Below are positions 19,501 to 27,397 of a stretch of 64,000 nucleotides of DNA, in pieces (position 1 is the first letter of the stretch; every line of letters begins with the position of its first letter). Position numbers and translations under genes: made by a program. The stretch spans positions 1 to 64,000 of the forward strand of contig JACPIS010000039.1 in NCBI GenBank assembly GCA_016187925.1, in the 5' to 3' direction. Source of the stretch: Opitutia bacterium. Lineage in GTDB: Bacteria; Verrucomicrobiota; Verrucomicrobiia; Opitutales; Opitutaceae. The notes beneath the pieces are model-generated. The model saw only the letters and a list, made by a program, of their open reading frames with translations. It did no database searches and was not told the origin of the DNA.

Positions 19501-21918
19501 CAGACCGCCTTGCATGTTCGCGGGCAGGGTGGACGGCGGCACTTGCATCCCCGACCATTTTCCGGTCGAGGTCGAATAGCGGCTGATGGAATAGTTCGGC
19601 GGCGTTCCTCCAAGGAAGAATAGTTCGTCATGGCCCGCCTGAGCCGCGAGCATGCGCGGCGACATCACGCCGTCCTCCGCGCGAAACCGCTGCACGGCGG
19701 CGTCCGCGCCGCTCCGCCGGAAAACCCCGTCGGCATCGAGTGCCAGCCAGAGATCCGCGCCCGCCGGGAGCATGGCCCGGACCGGCGAATGACCGCCTAG
19801 GGCCGGCGTCATGTATTCGGAAACGTGCCGCGCGGGATCGTAGCGCCAGAGGGTGCTGCCGCCCTGGGGATTGGCGGGGCCTTCCTCGCGCGGCAGAGGC
19901 TGGCCGCTCTGCGCGATCCATAGCCGGCCGTCATGCCAGGTCAGCGTATCAATGAGCCCGCTCCCCGTCCGTCGGAAGCCCTGGCTGCCGCGCATGAACT
20001 GGAAATAGCCCATCGAAGGCCAGACATTGATTTCCTGCGCGCTGGTCTCGAGGACGGGCAGCGGGGCCGCCGGTCCGGCAGGAATCGGGGGAGGAACAGA
20101 CTGCGCGGCCGGTTTCCACGGCCGATCGCTCCGCGCTGGCGGTGGTGGGCGCAGCTGGGCGGTGGGCGACGGCGGGGTGCCCGCGGCCCAGGAGGCATCC
20201 AGCAGTTCCTTCAGGTGGTCGTATTCGCCATAGGCATCATAGACTGAATAGAGGGCATTGATGAATTGCTGACGGGCCTGATCCTGGGAAGGATCCTTGA
20301 GAAACCGGCCCACCACTTTCTTCAAGGCCGGCAGCGCGCGCTCCATAACTTCACGCGTCGTGACTAGATCGCCGGCGGTGTCTTTCAAAGAATTCAATTC
20401 CTCCATCGTCGCCTTGTCGTCGTCGTCGGTCGCTAGCGCCACCAGCCCCGGGGCCGTCACGATTTCGGTCCAACGCAGCACCGCCGCCCGTCGCTGGCGC
20501 TGGATATCCTCGGGCGAAGCCGCGCCCGCCGCGTGCGTCCAGGGCGCCCGGTCAAGAGCGGCTACCAGCTCGATGAGTTGCTTGGCGCGAACGCGGGACC
20601 AAGCGGGGTCGGCCGCGCCGTCGGCGCGCTTACCGAAGCGCATCGCCTGAGCCTCGTAATCGGCCACACGCAGCCAGTGTCCGCGCAGAGTAGCGAGCGG
20701 CTGTGCCGGATTCGACGTCCAGGCAGCCTCCAACCGCGCCTGCTGCAGGCCCGCGTCGAGCGGGTTGAAAAAGCAGGCCATTTCCAGCAGGCTCAGCTGG
20801 TAGGCGAAAAGCTGCCGGCCCGGGGTCGAATCCAGATAATTGACATACATGCCGGCGGGCCTCACCCGCACCTGTTCCTGCATAATCCCTTTCCAGATTT
20901 CCGCGGCGCGCTGGCGCAGGTCCTCGGCGATCTTCTGCCGGCTGACGCCGGAAACCGGCGGCGCGGCACGCCCGTCGTGCACCGCTTTGTTTACATCCCG
21001 CGCGAGCTGGCCCAGGCCGGCGTCCAGCGTTTTCACCGGCCCGGTCCAGACCACTTCGCGCAATCCACCCACCTTATCCAGCACCTGCAGGGTGACGGTG
21101 ACTGGCACATCGGCGAATTCCACGCCATCGACGCCATCCTCCTTGATCGTGCCCCAGACATAGGCATCGGCCACCTGCTGCCACGCGTTGGGGTCCGCGT
21201 CGGTCAGTCCCGCCAGCACGAGGCTGGATTCCTCGCCGGCCTGAGCCGGCCGGGGAAACTGCAGCACGCGCATCCCGCTGTCGGGTGTGGCCGCGGCGAC
21301 CAAGGCCTGTCGCACGCGCTCCCCGATGAAGCCCGCGCGGTCAGCCCGGCTAATGTTCTTGAAGTAAAGCGGCGCGATCGCCACGGCGGAACCGACTTGT
21401 TCCACCTTGTGCGCGGCTTCCTGCAACGCGGCGAGGGCCCCGGACGCCGCGGCGTTGACCTCTGCCGCAGTCACCTGCAATCGGCGTCGTGGCGTGAGGC
21501 TCATCGGGATGGCGCGGATTGCCATCACCTCCGCTCGCTTGAGGTCCACCACCTCGAGGTTCAGCTGGCCCGCGCCGGACGCCTGTGTCGCGATGTCGCC
21601 GCGCAGCAACAGGTCCGCCCGCGCCAGCTTGCCCAACCGGACAGCCGTGGCCGGATCGCCGCGGCCTACGCCCCCGAGGTCCGCCTCCCGGCTGAGACGC
21701 TCAAACTCCTGGCGCTCTACCCAGGCAAAGCCGGCGCCGGCCAACAGCCGGGCCTGCACCGCGCGGGAGAAGTCGGTCGTCGCGGCATCATGGCTGCCGG
21801 GCGAATCCTGCAACACAAAATCGAGCACGGCGACGCGTTTGGCGTCTTCCGCCTGCAAGGCGCAAAACAGCACCGCGAAACCGGAACACCACAGCAGGCT
21901 GGCAAAAAGGCGACGCAT
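16531..21918 (-). CDS. Giant secreted CsgG-like / beta-propeller / ankyrin repeat protein
   Basis: A 1,795-residue protein with a signal peptide (about 1-23). Order of parts: CsgG/FlgO-like domain (about 27-170, with VAVLDF), a second similar domain (about 175-320, with AIAPLYF), a helical region (330-570), a proline-rich linker (580-625), a repeated Trp/Gly-rich region that looks like a beta-propeller (630-975), an ankyrin block (about 990-1085), a fibronectin type III-like domain (about 1115-1190), and a long ankyrin array (about 1240-1795) with repeats such as GWTPLMTAIASGRKDLAEQLL. It is the last gene of a three-gene leftward operon, 6 bases after the CsgG-like gene. Function is unknown; an envelope scaffold or sensor is plausible. 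Confidence 0.85.
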   Translation of the reverse strand: MRRLFASLLWCSGFAVLFCALQAEDAKRVAVLDFVLQDSPGSHDAATTDFSRAVQARLLAGAGFAWVERQEFERLSREADLGGVGRGDPATAVRLGKLARADLLLRGDIATQASGAGQLNLEVVDLKRAEVMAIRAIPMSLTPRRRLQVTAAEVNAAASGALAALQEAAHKVEQVGSAVAIAPLYFKNISRADRAGFIGERVRQALVAAATPDSGMRVLQFPRPAQAGEESSLVLAGLTDADPNAWQQVADAYVWGTIKEDGVDGVEFADVPVTVTLQVLDKVGGLREVVWTGPVKTLDAGLGQLARDVNKAVHDGRAAPPVSGVSRQKIAEDLRQRAAEIWKGIMQEQVRVRPAGMYVNYLDSTPGRQLFAYQLSLLEMACFFNPLDAGLQQARLEAAWTSNPAQPLATLRGHWLRVADYEAQAMRFGKRADGAADPAWSRVRAKQLIELVAALDRAPWTHAAGAASPEDIQRQRRAAVLRWTEIVTAPGLVALATDDDDKATMEELNSLKDTAGDLVTTREVMERALPALKKVVGRFLKDPSQDQARQQFINALYSVYDAYGEYDHLKELLDASWAAGTPPSPTAQLRPPPPARSDRPWKPAAQSVPPPIPAGPAAPLPVLETSAQEINVWPSMGYFQFMRGSQGFRRTGSGLIDTLTWHDGRLWIAQSGQPLPREEGPANPQGGSTLWRYDPARHVSEYMTPALGGHSPVRAMLPAGADLWLALDADGVFRRSGADAAVQRFRAEDGVMSPRMLAAQAGHDELFFLGGTPPNYSISRYSTSTGKWSGMQVPPSTLPANMQGGLMGLPAIPGIGGPPAPQLAACGEWLCVGTPAASFYHLPTNTWTNLLAPADGPRGPAQPATITVFSLVTADDAGFWLGNPGQLVFLDPRAPEARKTIALPGNPLAAAHHGPWLWLLIANNAGIQLVLVDKAAATVAGAAPLPQGWFNKLAVTDDRVWAGGSKLLEIALRKPRPADGKTGEATAAKPDIFQAVWQGDGARLAETLSANPDVNQASASGWTPLMTAIASGRKDLAEQLLARHATPNLMTANGQSALQLAVEKGDAGLVDLLLMHGADANLRLPLRVQGLPPVRQPMEDLALPEESKFFPSQATGLTAALTSEGTVALAWQEHDNRPQVRYQVTRNSALIADLPPGAGRFVDRQPAWGAGEVTYSVLAWNISGRNAQGDAPRIGENEKLFPEAKLAMPATPPPSVVRLAGNFTVGGPAVALPLRVAWRPALAMAAALGQEEIVQRFVAAGADLNLRDALGETPLMATVREGKYTAARRLLAAGADATGASTANETAAGIAYLRHDDETFFWDLMVALPAAARAREASTLMIEAADRGQIKDLELLRSLGGDFNAVGPQGETALSRAIARDQEAMALWLLDQGFVLHRTIRQSSGPEQTDRVIWAAAVRNNRPAVVKRLLSAGCDPNLKVDGKPLVILAAELKAFETLVLLRDAGADLSQPTSEGRTLVQFLPEDQARALLPGKTTGSWPMPRGKDGYTAAWTHPAKAADPAKQPLTEQLVAACKAGDVVAAAAAIRAGAEIDQQGEDGLTALHHALMAQHPAAVRLLVAEGASVNVTSRGGNSPLNFAIQNGQQMEMIEFLLAQGADPNACGERGYAALYSAVVTPNHAALTRLLATSAAVNLHWMDYDTGHLRSALTMALLKGDEEGTAKLLAAGANPRAQTYSFVQVENATRQENKPSLLMFAAYGRKLALVKQMIALGQDPKFKTHEGYDALAWAATAKAKEVVEYLLPLSDHKGRALESAREKGYTDIAQLLEQAGYQAL

Positions 21919-21924
21919 GGCGGT

Positions 21925-22872
21925 TCAGTTTTTGGTGGTGACGGCTTCCGCAATGCGCTCGGCCAGCTCGGCGCCGGCGTGCTGCAACGCCATCTTGGCG
22001 GCAATATGCTCGGCGGTATCCACCGCCCAGCTGACCTGCCGGTCAATGCGCGCTACTTTCCCGCCATCGCCGGCCACCACCTTCACCTCCACCCGGGCGC
22101 GGACGGACACCAGGTTGCCCCGCCGGATGCCCGTCTCGCTGAACGCCTCGCCCCTGATCTGAAAATCCGCCTTCGCCGCCGCCTCGCCGGCGAACAACGT
22201 GAACCCGGCTTGGCTGAGGATCAGACCAATCTCCGTCTCGGCCGCCGGATCGATCACGGGCGGCCCGATATGCTGCTCCGGGATTGAAATCGCCACGGTG
22301 GGTAGCGTGATGCCGGCCAGCTTCTGCTTGAGCCGGGCGATGCGATCCTCGGCCGTGACGGGCTGCGCAATCAGCGCGTCAGTCCTGGTCTTTAGGATTT
22401 CGCCTACCTTGGCGGCCAACTTGGCGGCCGGTCCAGCCGGCGACGCTTCGGCGGAAAAATCCTCGGCCGCACCGAAGACCCGGCCGGTCTCGGTGCTCAT
22501 GATTTTCAGGACGGCCGTGGTTTCGCCGGCGACGGTGAAGACACGGCCGGTCACCAGCACGCGCGCGCCGGTCAGGTGACCGATCCGCGCCGCGGTCGCC
22601 GGCTCAATCATGCCCGAGTTGCCCAACTCCTGTTCACCGAGCAGCTTGGCCAGGTCCTGGCGCTCCACTGTCGCAACCCCGTCCTGAGTGGAAAGATTCG
22701 TGGAGATCATCATCGCGAGCTGCGTGCCGCGCTCCTTCAACTTTCCGTCCGTCGCCTCGAGGTCGAGCACGGCCACGGGGATGATGTCGACCCCGGTCGC
22801 CCGCGCGGGCAGGCTGAACTGCAGAGCCGCAAGGCCGAAACACAAAGGAAGGAGCAGGTGAGATGTTTTCAT
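21925..22872 (-). CDS. CsgG/HfaB-like secreted protein
   Basis: A 315-residue protein with a signal peptide (about 1-25, ending in LPARA). It opens with the CsgG-type strand IPVAVLDLEATDG and contains the conserved turn TVERQDLAKLLGEQELGNSG, where the family senses or assembles at the outer membrane. It lacks an obvious lipobox cysteine, unlike CsgG itself, so it may be periplasmic. The gene overlaps the upstream gene by ATGA and is followed after 6 bases by the giant CsgG-ankyrin gene. No curli subunit genes are present, so curli export is unlikely. Confidence 0.8.
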   Translation of the reverse strand: MKTSHLLLPLCFGLAALQFSLPARATGVDIIPVAVLDLEATDGKLKERGTQLAMMISTNLSTQDGVATVERQDLAKLLGEQELGNSGMIEPATAARIGHLTGARVLVTGRVFTVAGETTAVLKIMSTETGRVFGAAEDFSAEASPAGPAAKLAAKVGEILKTRTDALIAQPVTAEDRIARLKQKLAGITLPTVAISIPEQHIGPPVIDPAAETEIGLILSQAGFTLFAGEAAAKADFQIRGEAFSETGIRRGNLVSVRARVEVKVVAGDGGKVARIDRQVSWAVDTAEHIAAKMALQHAGAELAERIAEAVTTKN

Positions 22873-23753
22873 GGTTGGGCTGGGAGGTAATCGGTGGAGG
22901 AAAGGGTGAGCGTCCGGGCCGTCGCGAGGGCGCGCTCAAAAAGTTCCTGAGCGGCGGCATCCGTGTCGAGCCCCGTGAGGGCGCTCTCATCGACCATCAC
23001 GCAGAGTGGGGCCGCCGGCGCGATGCGCCTGATTTCCAGGCCGCCACGCACGTTTTTCCTAAACACCACCCACAGCGCCGGCGAATGGGCCGGCAACCGG
23101 AGTTCCTCCTCCGCGTTCTCAGCAAACCAGACACGGACGGACGGCTCGGCCGCGGCTTCTGCCCCGGTGATTTCCGGCGTCTCGATTTCCGCCTGCCGGA
23201 AGACCCCCGTCAGCCGCGCACTGCCTGCGAGCCGTCCGCTGGGCACCTGCCGGGCAAAAAGGCGCAGGCTTTCCTTCCAGGTCCGGGGCGCTGCCTCCAA
23301 GTTGACCCGGGGTAGCGGCAGCCAGTTGTCGGCCGCTCCAGACCTGATGCGCAGACACAGCAGCAGGGTCTGCTTTTTTTCCGACGCCGGGATGCTCATC
23401 ACAAACTTGAACCGCTGGACGCCGGCGCGGGCCTCGCCGACCCGATGCAATTCGAAGGTCTGGTTTTTGAAGAGGGGCACGACCAATCCGCCGGCGACCG
23501 CGAACAGATCTCCGCCCAGTTCCGGTGTTTCCGCTGTCGCTGCGGTGAGCACGAGCACGAATTCCTTTTTCTGGCCGGCTAGCACCGCTTGCGGTTCGGC
23601 TTCCGTGTCCGCGCAGGCGCCCCCCAGAAATAGCGGTGCCGCACTCCCGGTGGCGGCCAGAAGCACGCCGAGCATCACCATTTGGGCCTTTACGCCGGCG
23701 GAGGTGAAGCAGCGGGCCGGCCGCGTCGCCAAAAGGGACGTGATTAATGACAT
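22869..23753 (-). CDS. Secreted protein of unknown function, first gene of the CsgG-like operon
   Basis: A 294-residue protein that I do not recognise. It has a hydrophobic segment (MVMLGVLLAATGSAAPLF) that fits a signal peptide after a basic N-terminus, or a membrane anchor. The rest is mostly beta, including KKQTLLLCLRIRSG and a C-terminal RKNVRGGLEIRRI, resembling an adhesin-like or DUF4384-like fold only vaguely. ATG 23753 is preferred over a TTG at 23801. The 4-base overlap with the CsgG-like gene argues that the three proteins act together. Confidence 0.65.
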   Translation of the reverse strand: MSLITSLLATRPARCFTSAGVKAQMVMLGVLLAATGSAAPLFLGGACADTEAEPQAVLAGQKKEFVLVLTAATAETPELGGDLFAVAGGLVVPLFKNQTFELHRVGEARAGVQRFKFVMSIPASEKKQTLLLCLRIRSGAADNWLPLPRVNLEAAPRTWKESLRLFARQVPSGRLAGSARLTGVFRQAEIETPEITGAEAAAEPSVRVWFAENAEEELRLPAHSPALWVVFRKNVRGGLEIRRIAPAAPLCVMVDESALTGLDTDAAAQELFERALATARTLTLSSTDYLPAQP

Positions 23754-23882
23754 TTCTATTCTGGCCCGTTCCCAGCACAATCCATCAGTTAATGGTTTCA
23801 AGCTGCAATTGTCCGGCTTGATTCAGTCGGGGCCGTGCGCCGGACATTTGCCTTCCCGCCGGACCGGCTCTAGCCTCCGGCC

Positions 23883-24884
23883 ATGAAAGCCGCCACTCTC
23901 GTCGAGCTGAAGAAACCCATCGTCGTGCAAAACGTCGCCGATCCGGTCGCTGCGCCGGGCCAGGCTGTCGTGCGGCTCAAGGCCGCCGCGCTCAACCATC
24001 GCGATCTCTGGATCCAGCTCGGGCTCTACGCCAACATCAAGCTGCCCATCACGCTCGGCTCCGACGGCGCCGGTGTGGTCGAATCCGTCGGCGCCACCGC
24101 CGACCAAGTCTGGGTCGACTCCGAGGTCATCATCAACCCGTCGCTCGACTGGGGCGCTGACCCGCGCGCACAGGGGCCGAGCTTCCGCATCCTCGGCCTG
24201 CCGGACGCCGGCACTCATGCCGAGAAAATCGTCATTCCCGTCGCCAATCTCTCACCGAAGCCCGCGCATCTTTCCTGGGAGCAGGCCGCCGCGTTGCCGC
24301 TCGCCGGGCTCACGGCGTGGCGTGCGCTGTTCACGCGCGCCCAGCTGAAGGCCGGTGAGCGCGTGCTCGTCACCGGCATCGGCGGCGGCGCGGCGTTGTT
24401 CGCGCTGCAGTTCGCCTTCGCCGCGGGCGCGACCGTGTGGGTCACCTCCAGTTCGCCAGAGAAAATCGCGCGCGCGCAGACGCTCGGTGCGGCCGGCGGC
24501 GTCAACTACCGCGAGGCAGACTGGACGGAGAAGCTGCTCAAGGCCGCGGGTGGGCCATTCGACGTCATCATCGACAGCGCCGGTGGCGAGGGCTTCGCCA
24601 AGCTCATCGAGGTCACGCGGCCCGGCGGGCGCATCGCCTTCTTCGGCGCGACCGCGGGCAATCCGCCCGGGCTCGACGTGCGGAAATGCTTTTTCCGCCA
24701 GATCAACCTGCTGGGCACCACCATGGGCTCGCCGGTGGATTTCGCCGGCATGACGCAGCTCGTCGCCGCCAAGCAGCTCGTGCCCGTGGTGGACAAGGTT
24801 TTCCCACTCGACGAGACCGAGGCGGCGTTCCGGCACATGGAAGCCTCCGCGCAGTTCGGCAAAATCGTGTTGCGGATCGGCTGA
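23883..24884 (+). CDS. MDR-family NAD(P)-dependent quinone oxidoreductase/alcohol dehydrogenase
   Basis: A 333-residue medium-chain dehydrogenase/reductase. The GroES-like N-terminal domain contains ALNHRDLWIQLG and GSDGAGVVESVG; the Rossmann domain has GIGGGAALFALQFA around residue 160. No catalytic or structural zinc cysteines are visible, so it belongs to the zinc-independent side of the family (quinone or enoyl reductase-like). It is monocistronic as far as can be seen and divergent from the CsgG-like operon. The physiological substrate is unknown. Confidence 0.88.
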   Translation: MKAATLVELKKPIVVQNVADPVAAPGQAVVRLKAAALNHRDLWIQLGLYANIKLPITLGSDGAGVVESVGATADQVWVDSEVIINPSLDWGADPRAQGPSFRILGLPDAGTHAEKIVIPVANLSPKPAHLSWEQAAALPLAGLTAWRALFTRAQLKAGERVLVTGIGGGAALFALQFAFAAGATVWVTSSSPEKIARAQTLGAAGGVNYREADWTEKLLKAAGGPFDVIIDSAGGEGFAKLIEVTRPGGRIAFFGATAGNPPGLDVRKCFFRQINLLGTTMGSPVDFAGMTQLVAAKQLVPVVDKVFPLDETEAAFRHMEASAQFGKIVLRIG

Positions 24885-24942
24885 CACCCCGCCGGCCATG
24901 TTACTTAATATGGAGGATTACCCAAAGATGAGACGAAAAGGC

Positions 24943-25008
24943 GGGTAGGGCGAATCCTCCGGATGAGCCGTGCCCCAGAGCGGCTCGTCGGGGACGACTC
25001 GCCCTACC
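24943..25008. repeat. GGTAGGGCGA palindromic element, free copy
   Basis: The arms begin GGGTAGGGCGAATCCTCC and end in the inverted GACGACTCGCCCTACC. The minus strand matches, apart from the loop and a few bases, the segment inside rlmN at 53759-53824. Confidence 0.8.
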
Positions 25009-25064
25009 GCAGGGTCGACCGTTGTAACTTCAAAGGGCAGCCTTCAACCGGTGACATTGCCCGG

Positions 25065-25706
25065 TCAGGCGCCGGTCCACCACACGCGCAGCCAGTCGAA
25101 AATCTCCACGCCGAAGATCGCCACGACCACGAAATAGGCGACGCCGACGGCGGTGAAGATGTAGCCGGCGAGGATGGCCAGGCCGTCGCGTTGCATCACG
25201 CCCGTCGTGGCGAGCACGATGCCCCAGGCCGGCAGCGTGTTGGAGAAGGGCAGGGGCGCGGGGATGAGCAACGCCAGCGCCGCCACGCAGACGACCGCGG
25301 CATGCAGCCGGATGAGCGCTGGGGTGCCGGTCAGCCACAGCCAGCGCGGCGCGAGCTGCCGCTCGACGAAGCGGATGGCCTTGCTCGTCACCTCCAGCAG
25401 AGTGCGGAAAAAGCGCGGCGGGAGCCGCGTGCGCAGCAACCGTTGCGGCAAGTCCGGCGCCCGCCCGAGCGCGAACGTGCCCGCGGTCAGCAGAATCACC
25501 AGGCCGAGCGGCGTCGACAGGCCCGGGAGCGGGATGGGCGTGCAGAAGGGCAGGGCAAGCACGACGATGAGCAGCGTGTAGGCGCGCTCCTGCAGCACGT
25601 TGATGACTTCCCCCAGTTCGACGGCGTGCTGCTTGAACTCCTCCGCGAGGAAGTGCAGCTCCTCCGACAGCTTCCGGCTGTGCTTCGTGAGGTCGGCGAC
25701 GTGCAT
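25065..25706 (-). CDS. ExoD family membrane protein
   Basis: A 213-residue protein with a soluble N-terminal helix followed by about five hydrophobic segments (for example YTLLIVVLALPFCTPIPLPG and LHAAVVCVAALALLIPAP). The motif CTPIPLPGLSTPLG after the first helix is typical of the ExoD/exopolysaccharide synthesis family. The molecular role of the family is not well defined. It follows queE by 14 bases on the same strand. ATG 25706 is chosen because the upstream open frame overlaps queE. Confidence 0.85.
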   Translation of the reverse strand: MHVADLTKHSRKLSEELHFLAEEFKQHAVELGEVINVLQERAYTLLIVVLALPFCTPIPLPGLSTPLGLVILLTAGTFALGRAPDLPQRLLRTRLPPRFFRTLLEVTSKAIRFVERQLAPRWLWLTGTPALIRLHAAVVCVAALALLIPAPLPFSNTLPAWGIVLATTGVMQRDGLAILAGYIFTAVGVAYFVVVAIFGVEIFDWLRVWWTGA

Positions 25707-25720
25707 GGGTTTGGGGGCCG

Positions 25721-26419
25721 TCAGGTGCCGCGCCGGTTGCCGTAGAGTTCGATGTGCAGGCGCGGCGCGTAACGGTAGCCGCGCGCCTTGCAGAGTTCGC
25801 CCAGCCAGCCGGCCTTGGCGCGCAACGCCTCCACCGTCACGCCCTCGGGCATGAGCAGCACCTTGCTGGGCGGCACGGCGCAGCCGGTCTCGCGGATCAT
25901 CGCCTCGATCTCCGCCACGTCCGCCTCCGCGCCGACGACGAACTTCAGCTGGTAATCGCCCGCCGCGATCCAGCCGGCGACCACCTCGGGCTGCCAGCGC
26001 AGCGTCTCGTGTTTTTTTCGCCACGCGTCATCGAGGCGCACATCCGGCGCGGAGTGGGCGAGCTTCGGGCTGAGCGAGGCGAGGTCGCAGGCGATGCCGC
26101 GCGGCGGCACGGTCGCCGCGGTCTCGATCGTGATGTGCCGGCCGAGCTCCTGCAGTTGGAACGCCAGCTCGTGAATGTCCGGTGCGATCATCGGCTCGCC
26201 GCCGGTCAGCACGACGTGCCGCGCGGGATGTTTCCTCACCTCGGCCACGATCTCATCCACCGTCATCTGTTTCCCCTCGGGCTGCCACGAAGCGTAGGGC
26301 GTGTCGCACCAGTTGCAGCGGAGGTTGCAGCCGCTCGTGCGCACGAAGACCGAGGGCACGCCGGCCAGCTCGCCCTCGCCCTGTAGCGAATGGAAAATTT
26401 CGGAGATCAACATGAACAT
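25721..26419 (-). CDS. queE: 7-carboxy-7-deazaguanine synthase
   Basis: A 232-residue radical SAM enzyme of the queuosine/7-deazaguanine pathway. It converts 6-carboxytetrahydropterin to 7-carboxy-7-deazaguanine. The substrate loop FHSLQGEGELAGVPSVFVR, the cluster motif CNLRCNWCD and the SAM segment LTGGEPM are present. It lies near queC, the next enzyme in the pathway, in the same direction. Start ATG 26419; an ATG two codons later is also possible. Confidence 0.96.
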   Translation of the reverse strand: MFMLISEIFHSLQGEGELAGVPSVFVRTSGCNLRCNWCDTPYASWQPEGKQMTVDEIVAEVRKHPARHVVLTGGEPMIAPDIHELAFQLQELGRHITIETAATVPPRGIACDLASLSPKLAHSAPDVRLDDAWRKKHETLRWQPEVVAGWIAAGDYQLKFVVGAEADVAEIEAMIRETGCAVPPSKVLLMPEGVTVEALRAKAGWLGELCKARGYRYAPRLHIELYGNRRGT

Positions 26420-26426
26420 CCTTTTT

Positions 26427-26513
26427 CGGTCATCCTGAACGCAGTGAAGGATCCAACCGCGTGACCGCTTGCGATCTTCCTTCTGGATTCTTCGCTTTGC
26501 TCAGAATGACCGG
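26427..26513. repeat. GTCATYCTGA-type inverted repeat, copy 2
   Basis: Left arm 26427-26456 (CGGTCATCCTGAACGCAGTG...) and inverted right arm 26484-26513, in the spacer between queC and queE. Same family as the copies at 4432, 32608 and 33862. Confidence 0.8.
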
Positions 26514-26540
26514 TGATGACTGCGGCTGGGGAATCCGTGA

Positions 26541-27245
26541 TCATCCGTGAAATCCGTGGCGACCCGCCGGTTTCTCCGGCAGGGGAGGGGTGGCCTCATA
26601 GGTTGTCGGATCCGGCACGCCGGCCTGTTGAAAGGCCTCGCGGCGCTCGACGCACGTGCCGCACTTGCCGCAGTGGACGGCGCCGCCCTTGTAGCACGAC
26701 CACGTCTGCGCGAAATTCACCCCGAGCTTCGCACCCTCCGCGGCGATCTGGCCCTTGGTCAGCGCGATGAAGGGCCGCAACAACTGGATGCCCGCGTAGG
26801 TGCCGAGCCGCAGAGCGTCACCCATCGCACGCATGAATTCCTCGCGGCAGTCCGGGTAGATCGCGTGGTCGCCGCCGTGCGCGGCGATCACGAGACCCTC
26901 GGCGCCGCAGCTTTCGGCCAAGCCGCCCGCGACCGCCAGCATGATGCCGTTGCGGAACGGCACGACCGTGCGCTTCATATTTTCGTCCGCGTAGTGCCCC
27001 TCGGGAATGTCGCCGCCCGACTTCAGCAGGTCGGAGGCGAAGTGCTCGCCGATGAAGGCCAGCGGGATGGTCTGGTGCCGCGCGCCCACCTGCCGGGCGT
27101 GGGCGACGGCGAAGGGGATTTCGCGGTGGTTGTGCTTGGCCCCGTAGTCGAAACTCAGCACCGCGCGCACGTCGTGGTGCCGCCGCGCCCAATGGAGCGC
27201 GGTGACTGAATCCATGCCGCCGGAGCAGAGCACCACAACCTTCAT
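26541..27245 (-). CDS. queC: 7-cyano-7-deazaguanine synthase
   Basis: A 234-residue ATP-dependent enzyme making preQ0 from 7-carboxy-7-deazaguanine. The PP-loop motif is at the N-terminus (VVLCSGGMDSVTALHWA), followed by the family segments SFDYGAKH and VPFRNGIMLAVA. The zinc-binding cluster is C-terminal (WSCYKGGAVHCGKCGTCVER). ATG 27245 is chosen; a longer frame upstream would place extra residues before the PP-loop. It is divergent from the HDAC-like gene. A hairpin followed by a T tract sits in its leader. Confidence 0.97.
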   Translation of the reverse strand: MKVVVLCSGGMDSVTALHWARRHHDVRAVLSFDYGAKHNHREIPFAVAHARQVGARHQTIPLAFIGEHFASDLLKSGGDIPEGHYADENMKRTVVPFRNGIMLAVAGGLAESCGAEGLVIAAHGGDHAIYPDCREEFMRAMGDALRLGTYAGIQLLRPFIALTKGQIAAEGAKLGVNFAQTWSCYKGGAVHCGKCGTCVERREAFQQAGVPDPTTYEATPPLPEKPAGRHGFHG

Positions 27246-27277
27246 AGCCGCCAAGGTTGGCCATAAACCGCTGGAGT

Positions 27278-27307
27278 AAAACAGCAAAAAGCCCGTGCCC
27301 GGCGGGC
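27278..27307 (-). terminator. Terminator-like hairpin in the queC leader
   Basis: On the minus strand, GCCCG (27307-27303) pairs with CGGGC (27295-27291), followed by TTTTT and more T-rich sequence. It lies about 35-60 bases upstream of the queC ATG, where an attenuator would be expected. Confidence 0.4.
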
Positions 27308-27313
27308 GCCCGG

Positions 27314-27360
27314 ACCGCCCGATAATCCGGCCTTGCTGCGGGGGGCGGTTTTGCTTTTTT
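27314..27360 (+). terminator. Terminator-like hairpin in the leader of the HDAC-like gene
   Basis: ACCGCCC (27314-27320) pairs with GGGCGGT (27343-27349), followed by TTTTGCTTTTTT. It lies about 40 bases upstream of the start at 27398, in a divergent intergenic region where no gene needs termination in this direction. Confidence 0.45.
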
Positions 27361-27397
27361 GTGCAGCTCCCTTCCGTCCGTAGGCGGACAACTGTTG

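Noticed and set aside
21925-22872. Curli secretion system
   Set aside because: A CsgG-like domain alone is not enough; csgA, csgB, csgE and csgF homologs are absent and no lipobox is seen.
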